From contig JBFLWS010000008.1 of assembly GCA_040757715.1 (NCBI GenBank), positions 58,363 to 122,362 on the forward strand: a stretch of DNA of 64,000 nucleotides, given 5' to 3'. Made by a program: the position numbers and the translations under genes. Origin of the DNA: CAIMFV01 sp040757715. GTDB lineage: Bacteria > Pseudomonadota > Alphaproteobacteria > Caulobacterales > Caulobacteraceae. The notes beneath the pieces are model-generated. The model saw only the letters and a program-made list of their open reading frames with translations, had not been told where the DNA came from and did not search any database. This document shows, one piece after another, positions 48,090-56,953 of the stretch (positions are counted from its first letter, which is position 1; each line of letters starts with the position of its first letter).

Positions 48090-48134
48090 GCGGATCGCGG
48101 GCGGAAAACCGGTTCCCACTTTTCCTCGATCCGC
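48090..48134. repeat. Dispersed palindromic repeat, copy 3
   Basis: GCGGATCG and CGATCCGC are the outer arms around GGCGGAAAACCGGTTCCCAC. The element lies two bases after the rpoA stop and before rplQ, thus inside an operon, so it cannot simply be a strong terminator. Confidence 0.88.
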
Positions 48135-48136
48135 TC

Positions 48137-49153
48137 TTAGATCTGGTCCTCGAACTTCTTGGCCAGCTCTTCGATGTTTTCCGGCGGCCAGTTCGGCACG
48201 TCCATGCCGAGGTGCAGGCCCATGCCGGAGAGCACTTCCTTGATCTCATTCAGAGACTTGCGGCCAAAGTTCGGGGTGCGGAGCATTTCCGCCTCGGTCT
48301 TCTGGATCAGGTCGCCGATGTAGACGATGTTGTCGTTCTTCAGGCAGTTGGCCGAACGCACCGACAGTTCGAGCTCGTCGACCTTTTTCAGCAGGGCCGG
48401 GTTGAACGGCAGTTCCGGCTTGGATTCGTCGGCGGACTTCCGCTGCGGCTCTTCGAAGGTGATGAAGATCTTCAGCTGGTCTTGCAGGATGCGGGCGGCG
48501 TAGGCCACGGCGTCCACCGGCGACACCGCGCCGTTGGTCTCCACTTCCAGGATCAGCTTGTCGTAGTCGAGGCTCTGGCCCTGACGGGTCGGCTCCACGC
48601 GATAGGCCACGCGCTTCACCGGGCTGTAGAGCGCGTCCACGGCGATGAGGCCGATGGGGGCGTCTTCCGGACGGTTGCGCTCAGCCGGGACATAGCCCTT
48701 GCCGGTCTGCACGGTGAACTCGATGCGCACCGAGGCGCCGTCGTCGAGGGTCAGCAGCACGTGATCCTTGTTGAGGATCTCGATGTCGGCCGGGGTCTCG
48801 ATCTGGCCGGCGGTGACCACGCCCGGACCCGTGGCCCGCAGCATCATGCGCTTGGGGCCCTCGGCGTGCATACGCAGCGCCAGTTGCTTGATGTTGAGGA
48901 TGATGTCGACCACATCCTCGCGCACGCCCTCGATGGAGGAGAATTCGTGCACCACGCCGTCGATCTGCACGGCGGTGACAGCGGCGCCCTGCAGGGAGGA
49001 CAGCAGCACCCGGCGCAGTGAGTTGCCGAGGGTCACGCCGAAGCCGCGCTCCAGGGGCTCGGCGATCATGCGCGCCTTGCGCTGACCGTCGGCGCCGGTT
49101 TCAATCTGCGGCTTTTCCGGGCGGATGAGTTCTTGCCAGTTTCTTTCGATCAC
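48137..49153 (-). CDS. rpoA: RNA polymerase alpha subunit
   Basis: A protein of 338 residues that dimerises to seed core RNA polymerase and contacts activators and UP elements with its C-terminal domain. The N-terminal domain shows EPLERGFGVTLGNSLRRVLLSS, and the C-terminal domain has LSVRSANCLKNDNIVYIGDL and the helix NFGRKSLNEIKEVL. The start is GTG (GTG ATC GAA), in line with MIERNW of related alphas. It follows rpsK in the alpha operon. Confidence 0.98.
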   Translation of the reverse strand: MIERNWQELIRPEKPQIETGADGQRKARMIAEPLERGFGVTLGNSLRRVLLSSLQGAAVTAVQIDGVVHEFSSIEGVREDVVDIILNIKQLALRMHAEGPKRMMLRATGPGVVTAGQIETPADIEILNKDHVLLTLDDGASVRIEFTVQTGKGYVPAERNRPEDAPIGLIAVDALYSPVKRVAYRVEPTRQGQSLDYDKLILEVETNGAVSPVDAVAYAARILQDQLKIFITFEEPQRKSADESKPELPFNPALLKKVDELELSVRSANCLKNDNIVYIGDLIQKTEAEMLRTPNFGRKSLNEIKEVLSGMGLHLGMDVPNWPPENIEELAKKFEDQI

Positions 49154-49257
49154 GAGGTTCGGTCTCTTCGACTGGGCTTAGGGGGAAGCGGCGCCGGGGG
49201 GGGGAATCGCAGCGCCGCATATCGAAAAGCAAAGCCGCCCAGCGGCGGCCTGCAAAA

Positions 49258-49647
49258 TCAGACGCGACGACGCTTCGGCGGACGGCAGCCATTGTGCGGG
49301 ATCGGCGTCACGTCGCGAATGGTGGTGATGGTGAAGCCCACCGCCTGCAGCGCGCGCAGGGCCGATTCACGGCCGGAGCCGGGGCCGGCCACGTTCACTT
49401 CCAGGGTCTTCACGCCATGTTCCATCGCCTTGCGGCCGGCGTCTTCGGCGGCCATCTGGGCGGCGTACGGGGTCGACTTACGCGAACCCTTGAAGCCCAT
49501 GGAGCCGGCCGACGACCAGGAGATGGTGTTCCCCTGCGCATCGGTGATGGTGATCATGGTGTTGTTGAACGAGGCGTTCACGTGCGCCACGCCGGAGGTG
49601 ATGTTCTTGCGTTCGCGCTTTTTGACGCGCGAGGGTTCCTTGGCCAT
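49258..49647 (-). CDS. rpsK: 30S ribosomal protein S11
   Basis: A protein of 129 residues with the family marks GVAHVNASFNNTMITITD, GNTISWSSAGSMGFKGSRKS and the C-terminal HNGCRPPKRRRV. It helps shape the platform of the small subunit. It begins 12 bases after rpsM and precedes rpoA. Confidence 0.98.
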   Translation of the reverse strand: MAKEPSRVKKRERKNITSGVAHVNASFNNTMITITDAQGNTISWSSAGSMGFKGSRKSTPYAAQMAAEDAGRKAMEHGVKTLEVNVAGPGSGRESALRALQAVGFTITTIRDVTPIPHNGCRPPKRRRV

Positions 49648-49659
49648 CGGTTCGGGACC

Positions 49660-50028
49660 TTACTTCTTCTTGCCGGCGATCGGCTTCGCGGGGCCCTTAC
49701 GGGTGCGGGCGTTGGTGTGGGTGCGCTGACCGCGGACCGGCAGGCCCTTGCGGTGACGCAGGCCGCGATAGGACGCGAGGTCCATCAGGCGCTTGATGTT
49801 GACAGCGGTTTCACGGCGCAGGTCGCCCTCGACGGTGTAGTCGCGGTCGATGGCTTCGCGCAGCTGAAGCACTTCGGCGTCGCTGAGCTGGTTGACCCGG
49901 CGGCTATCTTCGATGCCCACCTTCTCGATCAGCTCCTTAGCGATCTTGGGGCCGATGCCATGAATATACTGCAGCGCGATGAGCACGCGCTTGTTGGTCG
50001 GAATGTTGACGCCTGCAATACGGGCCAC
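49660..50028 (-). CDS. rpsM: 30S ribosomal protein S13
   Basis: A head protein of the small subunit, 122 residues, started at GTG (MARIAGVNIPTNKR). The helix-two-turn-helix and tail RGLRHRKGLPVRGQRTHTNARTRK are typical. It is the first gene of the alpha operon, behind the promoter-like site at 50137-50164. Confidence 0.98.
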   Translation of the reverse strand: MARIAGVNIPTNKRVLIALQYIHGIGPKIAKELIEKVGIEDSRRVNQLSDAEVLQLREAIDRDYTVEGDLRRETAVNIKRLMDLASYRGLRHRKGLPVRGQRTHTNARTRKGPAKPIAGKKK

Positions 50029-50136
50029 GTCTTAAGTCTCCAAGGTCGCGCGCGCGGAAACGCGAATAGGCCCCTGCCCTGTCACTTGACCGGGAGAGCC
50101 GGCGCAGATGAACGCGCCCATTCGCGGAAGAGCGCT

Positions 50137-50164
50137 TTTATATGGTGGAAATAAGGGGCGTCAA
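50137..50164 (-). promoter_or_regulatory. Sigma-70-type promoter of the rpsM-rplQ operon
   Basis: On the minus strand TTGACG and TATAAA are separated by 16 bases. The start of transcription would lie near 50130, giving a leader of about 100 bases before rpsM. The site follows a T-rich hairpin after adk. Confidence 0.7.
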
Positions 50165-50187
50165 TGGCTGATCCCTGACAAACCCCT

Positions 50188-50205
50188 AAAAAATCACAAT
50201 CGTGA
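50188..50205 (-). terminator. Weak intrinsic terminator after adk
   Basis: TCAC-GATT-GTGA followed directly by six T residues on the minus strand, 15 bases after the adk stop. The stem is short, so read-through into the alpha operon is likely. Confidence 0.45.
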
Positions 50206-50219
50206 GGGCGGCGGCGCAA

Positions 50220-50792
50220 TCAGGCGGGAACCGCGCCAAGACAGGCGTCGATGGCCGCGGCCACATCGGCGATGCCGGCCATGCCGTCCACCCCGTGCAG
50301 CTTGCCCTGGGCCTGATAGTAGGGGAGCAAGGGCGCGGTCTGGGCCGTGTAGGCGGCCAAGCGCACCTTGAATGATTCGGGATTGTCGTCGGCGCGGCCC
50401 TCGGTTTCGAACCTCTTGGTCACGCGTTCGATCAGCGCGTCGGGGTCCACCTTCAGCTGAATCACCACGTCGATGCGGCTGCCGCGGCGCGCCAGCATGG
50501 CGTCGAGGGCTTCGGCCTGGGCCACCGTGCGAGGAAAGCCGTCGAACACGGCGCCGCCGGCAGCCTCAGCCTCAGGCAGGCGCTCTTCGATCAGGGCGAT
50601 GACGATGTCGTCGGAGACGAGCTCGCCGCGGTCCATGATGCCGGCCACGCGGTTGCCGAGCTCGGAGCCCGAGGCGCGGGCGGCGCGCAGCATGTCGCCG
50701 GTAGAAAGCTGAACCATGCCCCGTTCGGTGACCAGCCGCTTGGCTTGCGTACCCTTGCCCGCGGCGGGCGGCCCAAACAGGATGAGGTTCAT
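50220..50792 (-). CDS. adk: Adenylate kinase (short form)
   Basis: Balances ATP, ADP and AMP. It has 190 residues with the P-loop FGPPAAGKGTQAKRL, the AMP-binding STGDMLRAARASGSELG, and VFDGFPRTVAQAEALD. The LID is the short type without the zinc-binding insertion (RFETEGRADDNPESFKVRL), as in many alphaproteobacteria. It lies in its usual place after secY. Confidence 0.97.
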   Translation of the reverse strand: MNLILFGPPAAGKGTQAKRLVTERGMVQLSTGDMLRAARASGSELGNRVAGIMDRGELVSDDIVIALIEERLPEAEAAGGAVFDGFPRTVAQAEALDAMLARRGSRIDVVIQLKVDPDALIERVTKRFETEGRADDNPESFKVRLAAYTAQTAPLLPYYQAQGKLHGVDGMAGIADVAAAIDACLGAVPA

Positions 50793-50865
50793 GTCAAATT
50801 CCCGGCTGCGTTTATGCCTTTAGGACGGCGATGACCAAGGCCTCGCCGCCTCCCCTAACGGGCGA

Positions 50866-52215
50866 TTATCGCGAACCGCGGCCACCGCGCAACTTCGACT
50901 TCTTGATGAGCCCTTCATATTGATGGGCCAGCAGGTGCGACTGGATCTGCGCCACGGTGTCCATGGTCACGGTGACCACGATGAGGATCGAGGTGCCGCC
51001 AAGGGAAACCTGGGGCAGAGCGCTCATGGCCGCTTCCGGCAGCAGACACACCACGGTGATGTAGGCCGCGCCGATCACCGTCAGGCGAGTCAGCACATAG
51101 TCGAGATATTCGGCCGTGCGCTTGCCCGGCCGGATGCCCGGAAGGAAGCCGCCGTACTTGCGCAGGTTCTCCGCCGTATCGTCCGGATTGAAGACGATGG
51201 AGGTGTAGAAGAACGAGAAGAAGATGATCAGCGCGCCGTACAGCGCTATGAAGGCCGGCTTGCCATGTTGCAGTTGGCCCACCGCCAAGGGCACCCACTG
51301 GGCCCAGTCCGGCAGGTTGGCGTTGGCCAGGAAGGCCATGACGGTGTTGGGCAGCAAGAGCAGCGAGGAGGCGAAGATCGGCGGGATCACGCCCGAGGTG
51401 TTGATCTTCAGCGGCATGAAGGAGCTGTCGCCGCCATACATGCGATTGCCCACCTGGCGCTTCGGGTACTGCACCAAAAGCCGACGCTGAGCCCGCTCCA
51501 TGAACACCACGAACAGCACCACGGCGATGGAGGCCGCTGCGATGAACAGCAGCATGAAGCCGGACAGCTGACCGCCGCGGGCCTGTTGCAGCAACTGCCA
51601 GACGGTGCGCGGCAGCACCGCCACGATTCCGGAGAGGATCAGCAGGGAAATGCCGTTGCCGATGCCGCGGCTGGTGATCTGCTCGCCGAGCCACATGAGG
51701 AACAGCGTGCCGCCGGACAGCGTCGCCACGGTGGAGAGCACGAAGAAGACGCCCGGCTGGTCCACCATGCCGGGGCTGTTCTGCAGGCCCATGGCGATGC
51801 CGAAGCTCTGCACCAGGGCGAGGAGCACGGTGAGGTAACGGGTATATTGGTTGAGCTGCTTGCGGCCGGCCTCGCCGCCTTCCTTGCGCAGCTTCTCCCA
51901 CGGACCGTAGATGGTCGCCATCAGCTGCACGATGATCGAGGCCGAGATGTACGGCATCACGTTCAGCGAGAAGATGGCCATGCGCTGCACAGCGCCCCCC
52001 GAGAACATGTTGAACATGCCGAGAATGCCCTTGGCCTGGCCGGAGAAGGCCTGGGCGAAGTGCAGCGGGTCGATGCCCGGAATGGGGATATAGGTCCCGA
52101 GGCGGTAGACGATCAGCGCGCCGAGGGTGAACCAGAGCCGCTTGTGCAGGTCCGTCGCCTTGGCGAAGGACCCGACGTTGATGTTTGCGGCGAGTTGTTC
52201 TGCGGCCGAGGCCAT
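50866..52215 (-). CDS. secY: Protein translocase subunit SecY
   Basis: The channel of the Sec translocase, 449 residues with ten helices. The start is the ATG giving MASAAEQLAANINVG, four codons inside the longest frame. Family marks include the plug region DPLHFAQAF, GIFALGVMPYI-type IFSLNVMPYISASIIVQL, the cytoplasmic loop VQYPKRQVGNRMYGGDSSFMPLK (shown in part as VGNRMYGGDSSFMP) and PGIRPGKRTAEYLD. It sits between rplO and adk, as usual. Confidence 0.98.
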   Translation of the reverse strand: MASAAEQLAANINVGSFAKATDLHKRLWFTLGALIVYRLGTYIPIPGIDPLHFAQAFSGQAKGILGMFNMFSGGAVQRMAIFSLNVMPYISASIIVQLMATIYGPWEKLRKEGGEAGRKQLNQYTRYLTVLLALVQSFGIAMGLQNSPGMVDQPGVFFVLSTVATLSGGTLFLMWLGEQITSRGIGNGISLLILSGIVAVLPRTVWQLLQQARGGQLSGFMLLFIAAASIAVVLFVVFMERAQRRLLVQYPKRQVGNRMYGGDSSFMPLKINTSGVIPPIFASSLLLLPNTVMAFLANANLPDWAQWVPLAVGQLQHGKPAFIALYGALIIFFSFFYTSIVFNPDDTAENLRKYGGFLPGIRPGKRTAEYLDYVLTRLTVIGAAYITVVCLLPEAAMSALPQVSLGGTSILIVVTVTMDTVAQIQSHLLAHQYEGLIKKSKLRGGRGSR

Positions 52216-52373
52216 GTACGTCCTCACAAATCTTGCGGCCCTGACATAGGCGCTGCAGCGCCGCTTGTCATCTGGACCGTGCTCGGGAGTGGCGCATTGG
52301 CCACAGCCAGCCCCCGAATGTCGCCCTTAGACGCGCAAAACCCCGGCCGAGGCCGGGGTGCGCAGGGTCAGGT

Positions 52374-52862
52374 TCAGGCGGCTTCGGCTTCAGCTTCCAC
52401 CGGCTTGGTCTGGGTGACCTTGCCGCCGGCGGCCTCAATGGCGGCCAAGGCGCTCTTGGTGGCGGCGTAGCAGGTGATGTCGAGCTTCACGGCGATCTCG
52501 CCGTGGCCGAGCAGCTTCACGCCGTCCTTTTCACGGCGGATCACGCCGGCGGCCACCAGGGCGGCGGCGTCGATGGGCGTCTTGGCGTCCAGACGGCCGG
52601 CCTCGATGGCCTTGGCCAGGCGCCACAGGTTCACTTCAGCGAATTGCAGGGCGTCGGGATTATTGAAGCCGCGCTTGGGCATGCGCATGTGCAGCGGCAT
52701 CTGGCCGCCTTCGAACTGCTTGAAGCCGTGGCCCGTACGGGACTTCTGGCCCTTCACGCCGCGGCCGGAGGTCTTGCCCTTGCCGGAGCCGGGGCCGCGA
52801 CCGACGCGCATGCGCTTCTTGTGCGCGCCCGCGTTGTCGGCAAGTTCGTTGAGCTTGGTCAT
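52374..52862 (-). CDS. rplO: 50S ribosomal protein L15
   Basis: A protein of 162 residues with the basic glycine-rich N-terminus KRMRVGRGPGSGKGKTSGRG followed by KGQKSRTGHG, FEGGQMPLHMRMPKRGF and a C-terminal mixed fold. The last residues are an Ala/Glu tail (KPVEAEAEAA). It is part of the spc operon. Confidence 0.98.
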   Translation of the reverse strand: MTKLNELADNAGAHKKRMRVGRGPGSGKGKTSGRGVKGQKSRTGHGFKQFEGGQMPLHMRMPKRGFNNPDALQFAEVNLWRLAKAIEAGRLDAKTPIDAAALVAAGVIRREKDGVKLLGHGEIAVKLDITCYAATKSALAAIEAAGGKVTQTKPVEAEAEAA

Positions 52863-52939
52863 GTGCGCCTCTCTTCAGAGATTAATCGCCGGCCCTCAGG
52901 GGCCGACTCGGCTGAGTTCAATTCAAAGGAAAGGGGGCT

Positions 52940-53134
52940 TTAAGCCCCCTCGCCCACCACTTCCACCAGATGGTGAACCTTGGCGATCATGCCGCGGACC
53001 GCGGCGTTGTCGTCCAGCACCGACACGCGGCCGATGCGGTTGAGGCCGAGGCCGACCAGCGTGGCGCGCTGATCGTTGCGACGGCGGATCGGGCTGCCGA
53101 TCTGACGGACGGTGATCTTCTTGGCGTCGGCCAT
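52940..53134 (-). CDS. rpmD: 50S ribosomal protein L30
   Basis: A protein of 64 residues, KKITVRQIGSPIRRRNDQRA then TLVGLGLNRIGRVSVLDD, the single-domain bacterial L30. It lies between rpsE (11 bases before) and rplO. Confidence 0.97.
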   Translation of the reverse strand: MADAKKITVRQIGSPIRRRNDQRATLVGLGLNRIGRVSVLDDNAAVRGMIAKVHHLVEVVGEGA

Positions 53135-53145
53135 GGTCGTGCTCC

Positions 53146-53763
53146 TTAGCCTTCCACGGCGTCGGCGGCCGAAGCGCCGTCGGTGCGGCGGCCGAGGATG
53201 TCGGCCACCTTCTTGCCGCGCTTATTGGCGACCTGGCGCGGGCTCGACTGGCCCTTCAGGGCGTCAAACGTGGCGCGCACCATGTTGTAGGGGTTCGAGG
53301 AGCCGATGGACTTGGCCACCACGTCCTGGATGCCCAGGGTTTCCAAGACCGCGCGCATCGGACCGCCGGCGATGACGCCGGTGCCCGGAGGCGCCGCGCG
53401 CAGGGTCACCTTGCCCGCGCCGTGACGGCCAGCGCCGTCGTGGTGCAGGGTGCGGCTCTCGCGCAGCGGCACGCGGATCATGCTCTTCTTGGCTTCTTCG
53501 GTCGCCTTGCGGATGGCTTCCGGCACTTCACGCGCCTTGCCATGACCGAAGCCCACGCGCCCCTTCTGGTCGCCCACCACCATCAAGGCGGCGAACGAGA
53601 AGCGACGGCCGCCCTTCACGGTAGCCGCGACGCGGTTGATGGCGACGAGCTTTTCGACGATGTCGCTTTCAGCGCGCTCTTCAGTGGGCGCATTGCGGTC
53701 ACGCCGATCGCGCCGACCGCGTTCGCCGTCGCCGCCGCCCCGTTGTTCAGGTCCACGAGCCAT
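53146..53763 (-). CDS. rpsE: 30S ribosomal protein S5
   Basis: A protein of 205 residues, longer than the usual 165 or so because of an Arg/Asp/Gly-rich N-terminal extension (about 1-35, GGGDGERGRRDRRDRNAP). The core has VAATVKGGRRFSFAALMVVGD, GRVGFGHGKAREVPEAIRKA and RAAPPGTGVIAGGPMRAVLE. It acts in the decoding centre and in mRNA entry. Confidence 0.97.
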   Translation of the reverse strand: MARGPEQRGGGDGERGRRDRRDRNAPTEERAESDIVEKLVAINRVAATVKGGRRFSFAALMVVGDQKGRVGFGHGKAREVPEAIRKATEEAKKSMIRVPLRESRTLHHDGAGRHGAGKVTLRAAPPGTGVIAGGPMRAVLETLGIQDVVAKSIGSSNPYNMVRATFDALKGQSSPRQVANKRGKKVADILGRRTDGASAADAVEG

Positions 53764-53773
53764 CAGGGTTCCC

Positions 53774-54136
53774 TTAGAAATTCAGGCCGGCTTCACGCGC
53801 TGCATCTGCAAGCGCCTTCACCCGACCGTGATAGAGGTAGCCGCCGCGGTCGAACACCACGTCGGTGACGCCCTTTTCGAGCGCGCGCTCAGCGATGAGC
53901 TTGCCCACGGCTGCGGCGCTGGCGCGATCCGAGCCCTTGTCCGGCGCGCCTTCGCCCTTCTCCAGCGAGGAGGCGGCGGCGATGGTCACGCCCTGGGCGT
54001 CGTCGATGACCTGGGCGTAGATATTCTTGTCAGAGCGGTAGACCGACAGGCGCGGACGGCCGGCGCCCACCTTCTTCAGGCGGAGGCGCTGACGCTCGGC
54101 GCGGCGGGCATGTTGCTGGCGAGGAGAGAGAGCCAT
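53774..54136 (-). CDS. rplR: 50S ribosomal protein L18
   Basis: A 5S rRNA-binding protein of 120 residues. The start is the ATG giving MALSPRQQHARRAERQRLR; the longer open frame upstream overlaps rplF and is not used. Marks are RPRLSVYRSDKNIYAQVIDD and VVFDRGGYLYHGRVKALADA. Confidence 0.97.
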   Translation of the reverse strand: MALSPRQQHARRAERQRLRLKKVGAGRPRLSVYRSDKNIYAQVIDDAQGVTIAAASSLEKGEGAPDKGSDRASAAAVGKLIAERALEKGVTDVVFDRGGYLYHGRVKALADAAREAGLNF

Positions 54137-54137
54137 C

Positions 54138-54671
54138 TTACTTCTTCTTGCCTTCCTTGCGGCGGACGGTCTCGCCCTGATACCGCACGCCCTTGCCCTT
54201 ATAGGGTTCCGGCGGACGGATACGGCGAATGCGGGCCGCGGTTTCACCCACCAGCTGCTTGTCGATGCCGGCGATGCGGACTTCGGTCTGCTTCGGCACG
54301 GCGAAGGTGATCCCGGCCGGGGCCGGAATGTCCACGTCGTGGCTGAAGCCGAGCTGCATGGAGAGGGCCTGGCCCTTCATGGCGGCGCGGTAGCCCACGC
54401 CCACCAGTTCGAGCACTTCTTCGTAGCCCTTGGTCACGCCGTCGACCATGTTGTTGATCAGCGTGCGCGAGAGGCCCCACATGGCGCGGGCGCGCTGGCT
54501 GTCGTCGCGCGGGGCGACCGACAGTTCCGCACCCTCGCGGGTCAGGGTGACTTCTTCCGGAGCGGTGTAGGTGAGCTGGCCCTTGGGCCCCTTCACCGAC
54601 ACGGTCTGACCATCCTGGGTGAGCGTCACGCCCGCCGGGATAGCAATGGGTTTCTTGCCGATACGAGACAT
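54138..54671 (-). CDS. rplF: 50S ribosomal protein L6
   Basis: A protein of 177 residues from the ATG giving MSRIGKKPIAIPAGV. It has the duplicated fold, with KGPKGQLTYTAPEEV, NMVDGVTKGYEEVLELVGVGYRA (in part) and the C-terminal RRIRPPEPYKGKGVRYQGE. It lies one base from rplR. Confidence 0.98.
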   Translation of the reverse strand: MSRIGKKPIAIPAGVTLTQDGQTVSVKGPKGQLTYTAPEEVTLTREGAELSVAPRDDSQRARAMWGLSRTLINNMVDGVTKGYEEVLELVGVGYRAAMKGQALSMQLGFSHDVDIPAPAGITFAVPKQTEVRIAGIDKQLVGETAARIRRIRPPEPYKGKGVRYQGETVRRKEGKKK

Positions 54672-54684
54672 GTCTGTTTCCCGA

Positions 54685-55083
54685 TCAGTAGACGCGGCAG
54701 AGAACTTCGCCGCCGACATTCTCGGCGCGAGCGGCGGCGTCTGACATCACGCCCTTGGGCGTGGACAGGATCGAGATGCCGAGGCCGTTCTTCACCGGCT
54801 TCAGGTCCTTGATCGACGAATACACGCGGCGGCCCGGACGGGACACGCGGGTGATGTCGACGATGACCGGTTGGCCGTCGAAGTACTTCAGCTCGATCTC
54901 GAACTCCGGATGGGCGCCTTCGCGCTCCACCAGGGTGTAGCCGCGGATGTAGCCCTCGTCCTGCAGCACGTCGAGGACGCGGCGACGCAGGGTGGAGGCC
55001 GGGGTGCTCACCTTGGAGCGCTTACGCTCGGCCGCATTCTTGATGCGGGCGATCAGGTCGCTCAGGGGGTCGTTGAAGGACAT
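54685..55083 (-). CDS. rpsH: 30S ribosomal protein S8
   Basis: A 16S central-domain binding protein of 132 residues, MSFNDPLSDLIARIKNAAERKR at the start and SILSTPKGVMSDAAARAENVGGE near the end. In enterics S8 also represses the spc operon; such control is not visible here. Confidence 0.98.
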   Translation of the reverse strand: MSFNDPLSDLIARIKNAAERKRSKVSTPASTLRRRVLDVLQDEGYIRGYTLVEREGAHPEFEIELKYFDGQPVIVDITRVSRPGRRVYSSIKDLKPVKNGLGISILSTPKGVMSDAAARAENVGGEVLCRVY

Positions 55084-55094
55084 CTAACCCTCCC

Positions 55095-55400
55095 TTACCA
55101 GCTGGACTTGACGAGGCCAGGGATCTGACCCGCGGAGCCAAGCTCCCGCAGCGACACCCGGCTCATCTTGAGCTTGCGATAGAAAGCCCGCGGACGACCC
55201 GTCACCTCGCAGCGATTGCGGATGCGGATCTTCGCGGAGTTGCGCGGCAGGGCGGCCAGCTTCAGGCGCGCTTCGAAGCGCTCCTCCAGCGGACGCTGCT
55301 CGTCATTGGCGATCGCCTTGAGGGCTTCGCGCTTGGCCGCGTACTTCTTGACCAGCTGCTTGACCATCTCGTTGCGATTTACGGCGCTTTTCTTAGCCAT
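55095..55400 (-). CDS. rpsN: 30S ribosomal protein S14
   Basis: A protein of 101 residues of the long, zinc-free type: no CxxC pairs, with RIRNRCEVTGRPRAFYRKLK and SRVSLRELGSAGQIPGLVK SSW at the end. It lies between rplE and rpsH. Confidence 0.98.
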   Translation of the reverse strand: MAKKSAVNRNEMVKQLVKKYAAKREALKAIANDEQRPLEERFEARLKLAALPRNSAKIRIRNRCEVTGRPRAFYRKLKMSRVSLRELGSAGQIPGLVKSSW

Positions 55401-55421
55401 ATCGGTTCTCTCTTCCGCGCC

Positions 55422-55991
55422 CTAGGTGTTGAACGGGAACTGGAATTCCTTGAGGAGCGCGCGCGCTTCCTCGTCGGTCTTCGCTGTGGTGCAGACGATG
55501 ATGTCCATGCCCCAGATCTGGTCGATCTGGTCGTAGTTGATCTCCGGGAACACGATGTGCTCCTTCAGACCCATGGCGTAGTTGCCGCGCCCGTCGAACG
55601 CCTTGCCGTTGAGGCCCCGGAAGTCCTTCACCCGCGGCAGAGCGATGGTGATCAGACGATCCAGGAACTCGAACATGCGGTCCTTGCGCAGGGTGACCTT
55701 GGCGCCCACCACCATGCCTTCGCGCACCTTGAATTGCGCGATGGACTTGCGGGCGCGGGTGGCCACCGGCTTTTGACCGGCGATGAGGGCGAGGTCCTTC
55801 ATCGCGGCCTGAGCCTTCTTCGAGTCGGTAACCGCCTCGCCGATCCCCATATTAATGACGATCTTGTCGAGCTTCGGCACCTGCATCTCGTTGGTGTAGC
55901 CGAACTGTTCCTTCATCTTGGCGCGGATCTGGTCGCGATAGACCGTCTTCAGGCGCGGGATGTAGGTCTCGGTGTTAGCTGCTTCAGCCAT
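55422..55991 (-). CDS. rplE: 50S ribosomal protein L5
   Basis: A 5S rRNA-binding protein of 189 residues, with MQVPKLDKIVINMGIGEAV, GQKPVATRARKSIAQFKVREG and PRVKDFRGLNGKAFDGRGNY. Its start overlaps the rplX stop by eight bases. Confidence 0.98.
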   Translation of the reverse strand: MAEAANTETYIPRLKTVYRDQIRAKMKEQFGYTNEMQVPKLDKIVINMGIGEAVTDSKKAQAAMKDLALIAGQKPVATRARKSIAQFKVREGMVVGAKVTLRKDRMFEFLDRLITIALPRVKDFRGLNGKAFDGRGNYAMGLKEHIVFPEINYDQIDQIWGMDIIVCTTAKTDEEARALLKEFQFPFNT

Positions 55992-56298
55992 TGATCACCT
56001 CACCGGTCGTCTTGGCGACGCGGACTTTCTTGCCGTCCTCGACCTTGAAGCCGACGCGGGTCGGCTGGCCCTTGGAGTCCACGATGGCCACGTTGGACAC
56101 GTGCACCGAGGCTTCCTTGTGCTTGATACCGCCTTGCGGATCGGTCTGGCTGGCGCGGGTGTGACGCTGGACCATGTTCAGGCCCTCGACGATCACGCGT
56201 TCTTCCTTGGGCATGACCTGCAGGACGCGGCCCTGACGGCCCTTGTCCTTGCCGGTCAGCAGGACGACGCGGTCGCCCTTCTTAATCTTGGCGGCCAT
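55984..56298 (-). CDS. rplX: 50S ribosomal protein L24
   Basis: A protein of 104 residues with the KOW motif KKGDRVVLLTGKDKGRQGRV, then EGLNMVQRHTRASQ and a C-terminal VGFKVEDGKKVRVAKTTGE. The ATG shares one base with the rplN stop, which sets the start well inside a longer open frame. It initiates large-subunit assembly. Confidence 0.98.
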   Translation of the reverse strand: MAAKIKKGDRVVLLTGKDKGRQGRVLQVMPKEERVIVEGLNMVQRHTRASQTDPQGGIKHKEASVHVSNVAIVDSKGQPTRVGFKVEDGKKVRVAKTTGEVING

Positions 56299-56666
56299 TA
56301 CAGCACCTCCGGCGCGAGGCTGATGATCTTCATGTGGTTCTTGGCGCGCAGCTCGCGCGGAACCGGCCCGAAGATGCGGGTGCCGATCGGCTCGGACTGC
56401 TTGTTCACGATCACCGCCGCCGACTTGTCGAAGCGGATCACCGAGCCGTCCTTGCGCTTGATGCCCTGAGCCGTGCGCACCACGATGGCGCGCAGCACGT
56501 CGCCCTTCTTCACGCGGCCGCGCGGAATTGCTTCCTTCACGGACACGACGATGAGGTCGCCGACGCCGGCGTAGCGACGCTTGGCGCCGCCGAGCACCTT
56601 GATGCACATGACCCGGCGGGCGCCGGAATTGTCGGCGACGTCCAGGTTAGTTTGCATCTGGATCAT
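56298..56666 (-). CDS. rplN: 50S ribosomal protein L14
   Basis: A protein of 122 residues: MIQMQTNLDVADNSGARRVMC, GDLIVVSVKEAIPRGRVKKGD and IFGPVPRELRAKNHMKIISLAPEVL at the end (in part). It binds at the subunit interface. It is placed between rpsQ and rplX. Confidence 0.98.
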   Translation of the reverse strand: MIQMQTNLDVADNSGARRVMCIKVLGGAKRRYAGVGDLIVVSVKEAIPRGRVKKGDVLRAIVVRTAQGIKRKDGSVIRFDKSAAVIVNKQSEPIGTRIFGPVPRELRAKNHMKIISLAPEVL

Positions 56667-56685
56667 GGAATATGTCCTTCCTTGA

Positions 56686-56940
56686 TCAGGCCGAAGCCGA
56701 GCCGGAAGCGTCCTTCGGAAGGACCTCCCAGGTCTTCAGCTTGGAGCGGGGGGCGCATTCGATGATGCGGGCCACGTCGCCGGCCTTGTAAGAATTGTTT
56801 TCGTCGTGGGCGTGGTACTTCTTCGACCGACGCACGGTCTTCTTCAGCACCGGATGGAGGAACGTACGTTCCACCTTCACCACCACAGTCTTGTCGCCCT
56901 TGTCGGAGACAACCAGGCCTTCAAGTATACGTTTCGGCAT
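56686..56940 (-). CDS. rpsQ: 30S ribosomal protein S17
   Basis: A protein of 84 residues with the OB fold: RILEGLVVSDKGDKTVVVKV, HPVLKKTVRRSKKYHAHDE and GDVARIIECAPRSKLKTWEV. A short Ser/Ala tail is normal for the group. Confidence 0.98.
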   Translation of the reverse strand: MPKRILEGLVVSDKGDKTVVVKVERTFLHPVLKKTVRRSKKYHAHDENNSYKAGDVARIIECAPRSKLKTWEVLPKDASGSASA

Positions 56941-56953
56941 CTGATCCTCTCCC

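Noticed and set aside
50029..50219. rpmJ (L36) gene between adk and rpsM
   Set aside because: No short frame with the L36 Cys-rich pattern is present; its absence from this place is usual in alphaproteobacteria.
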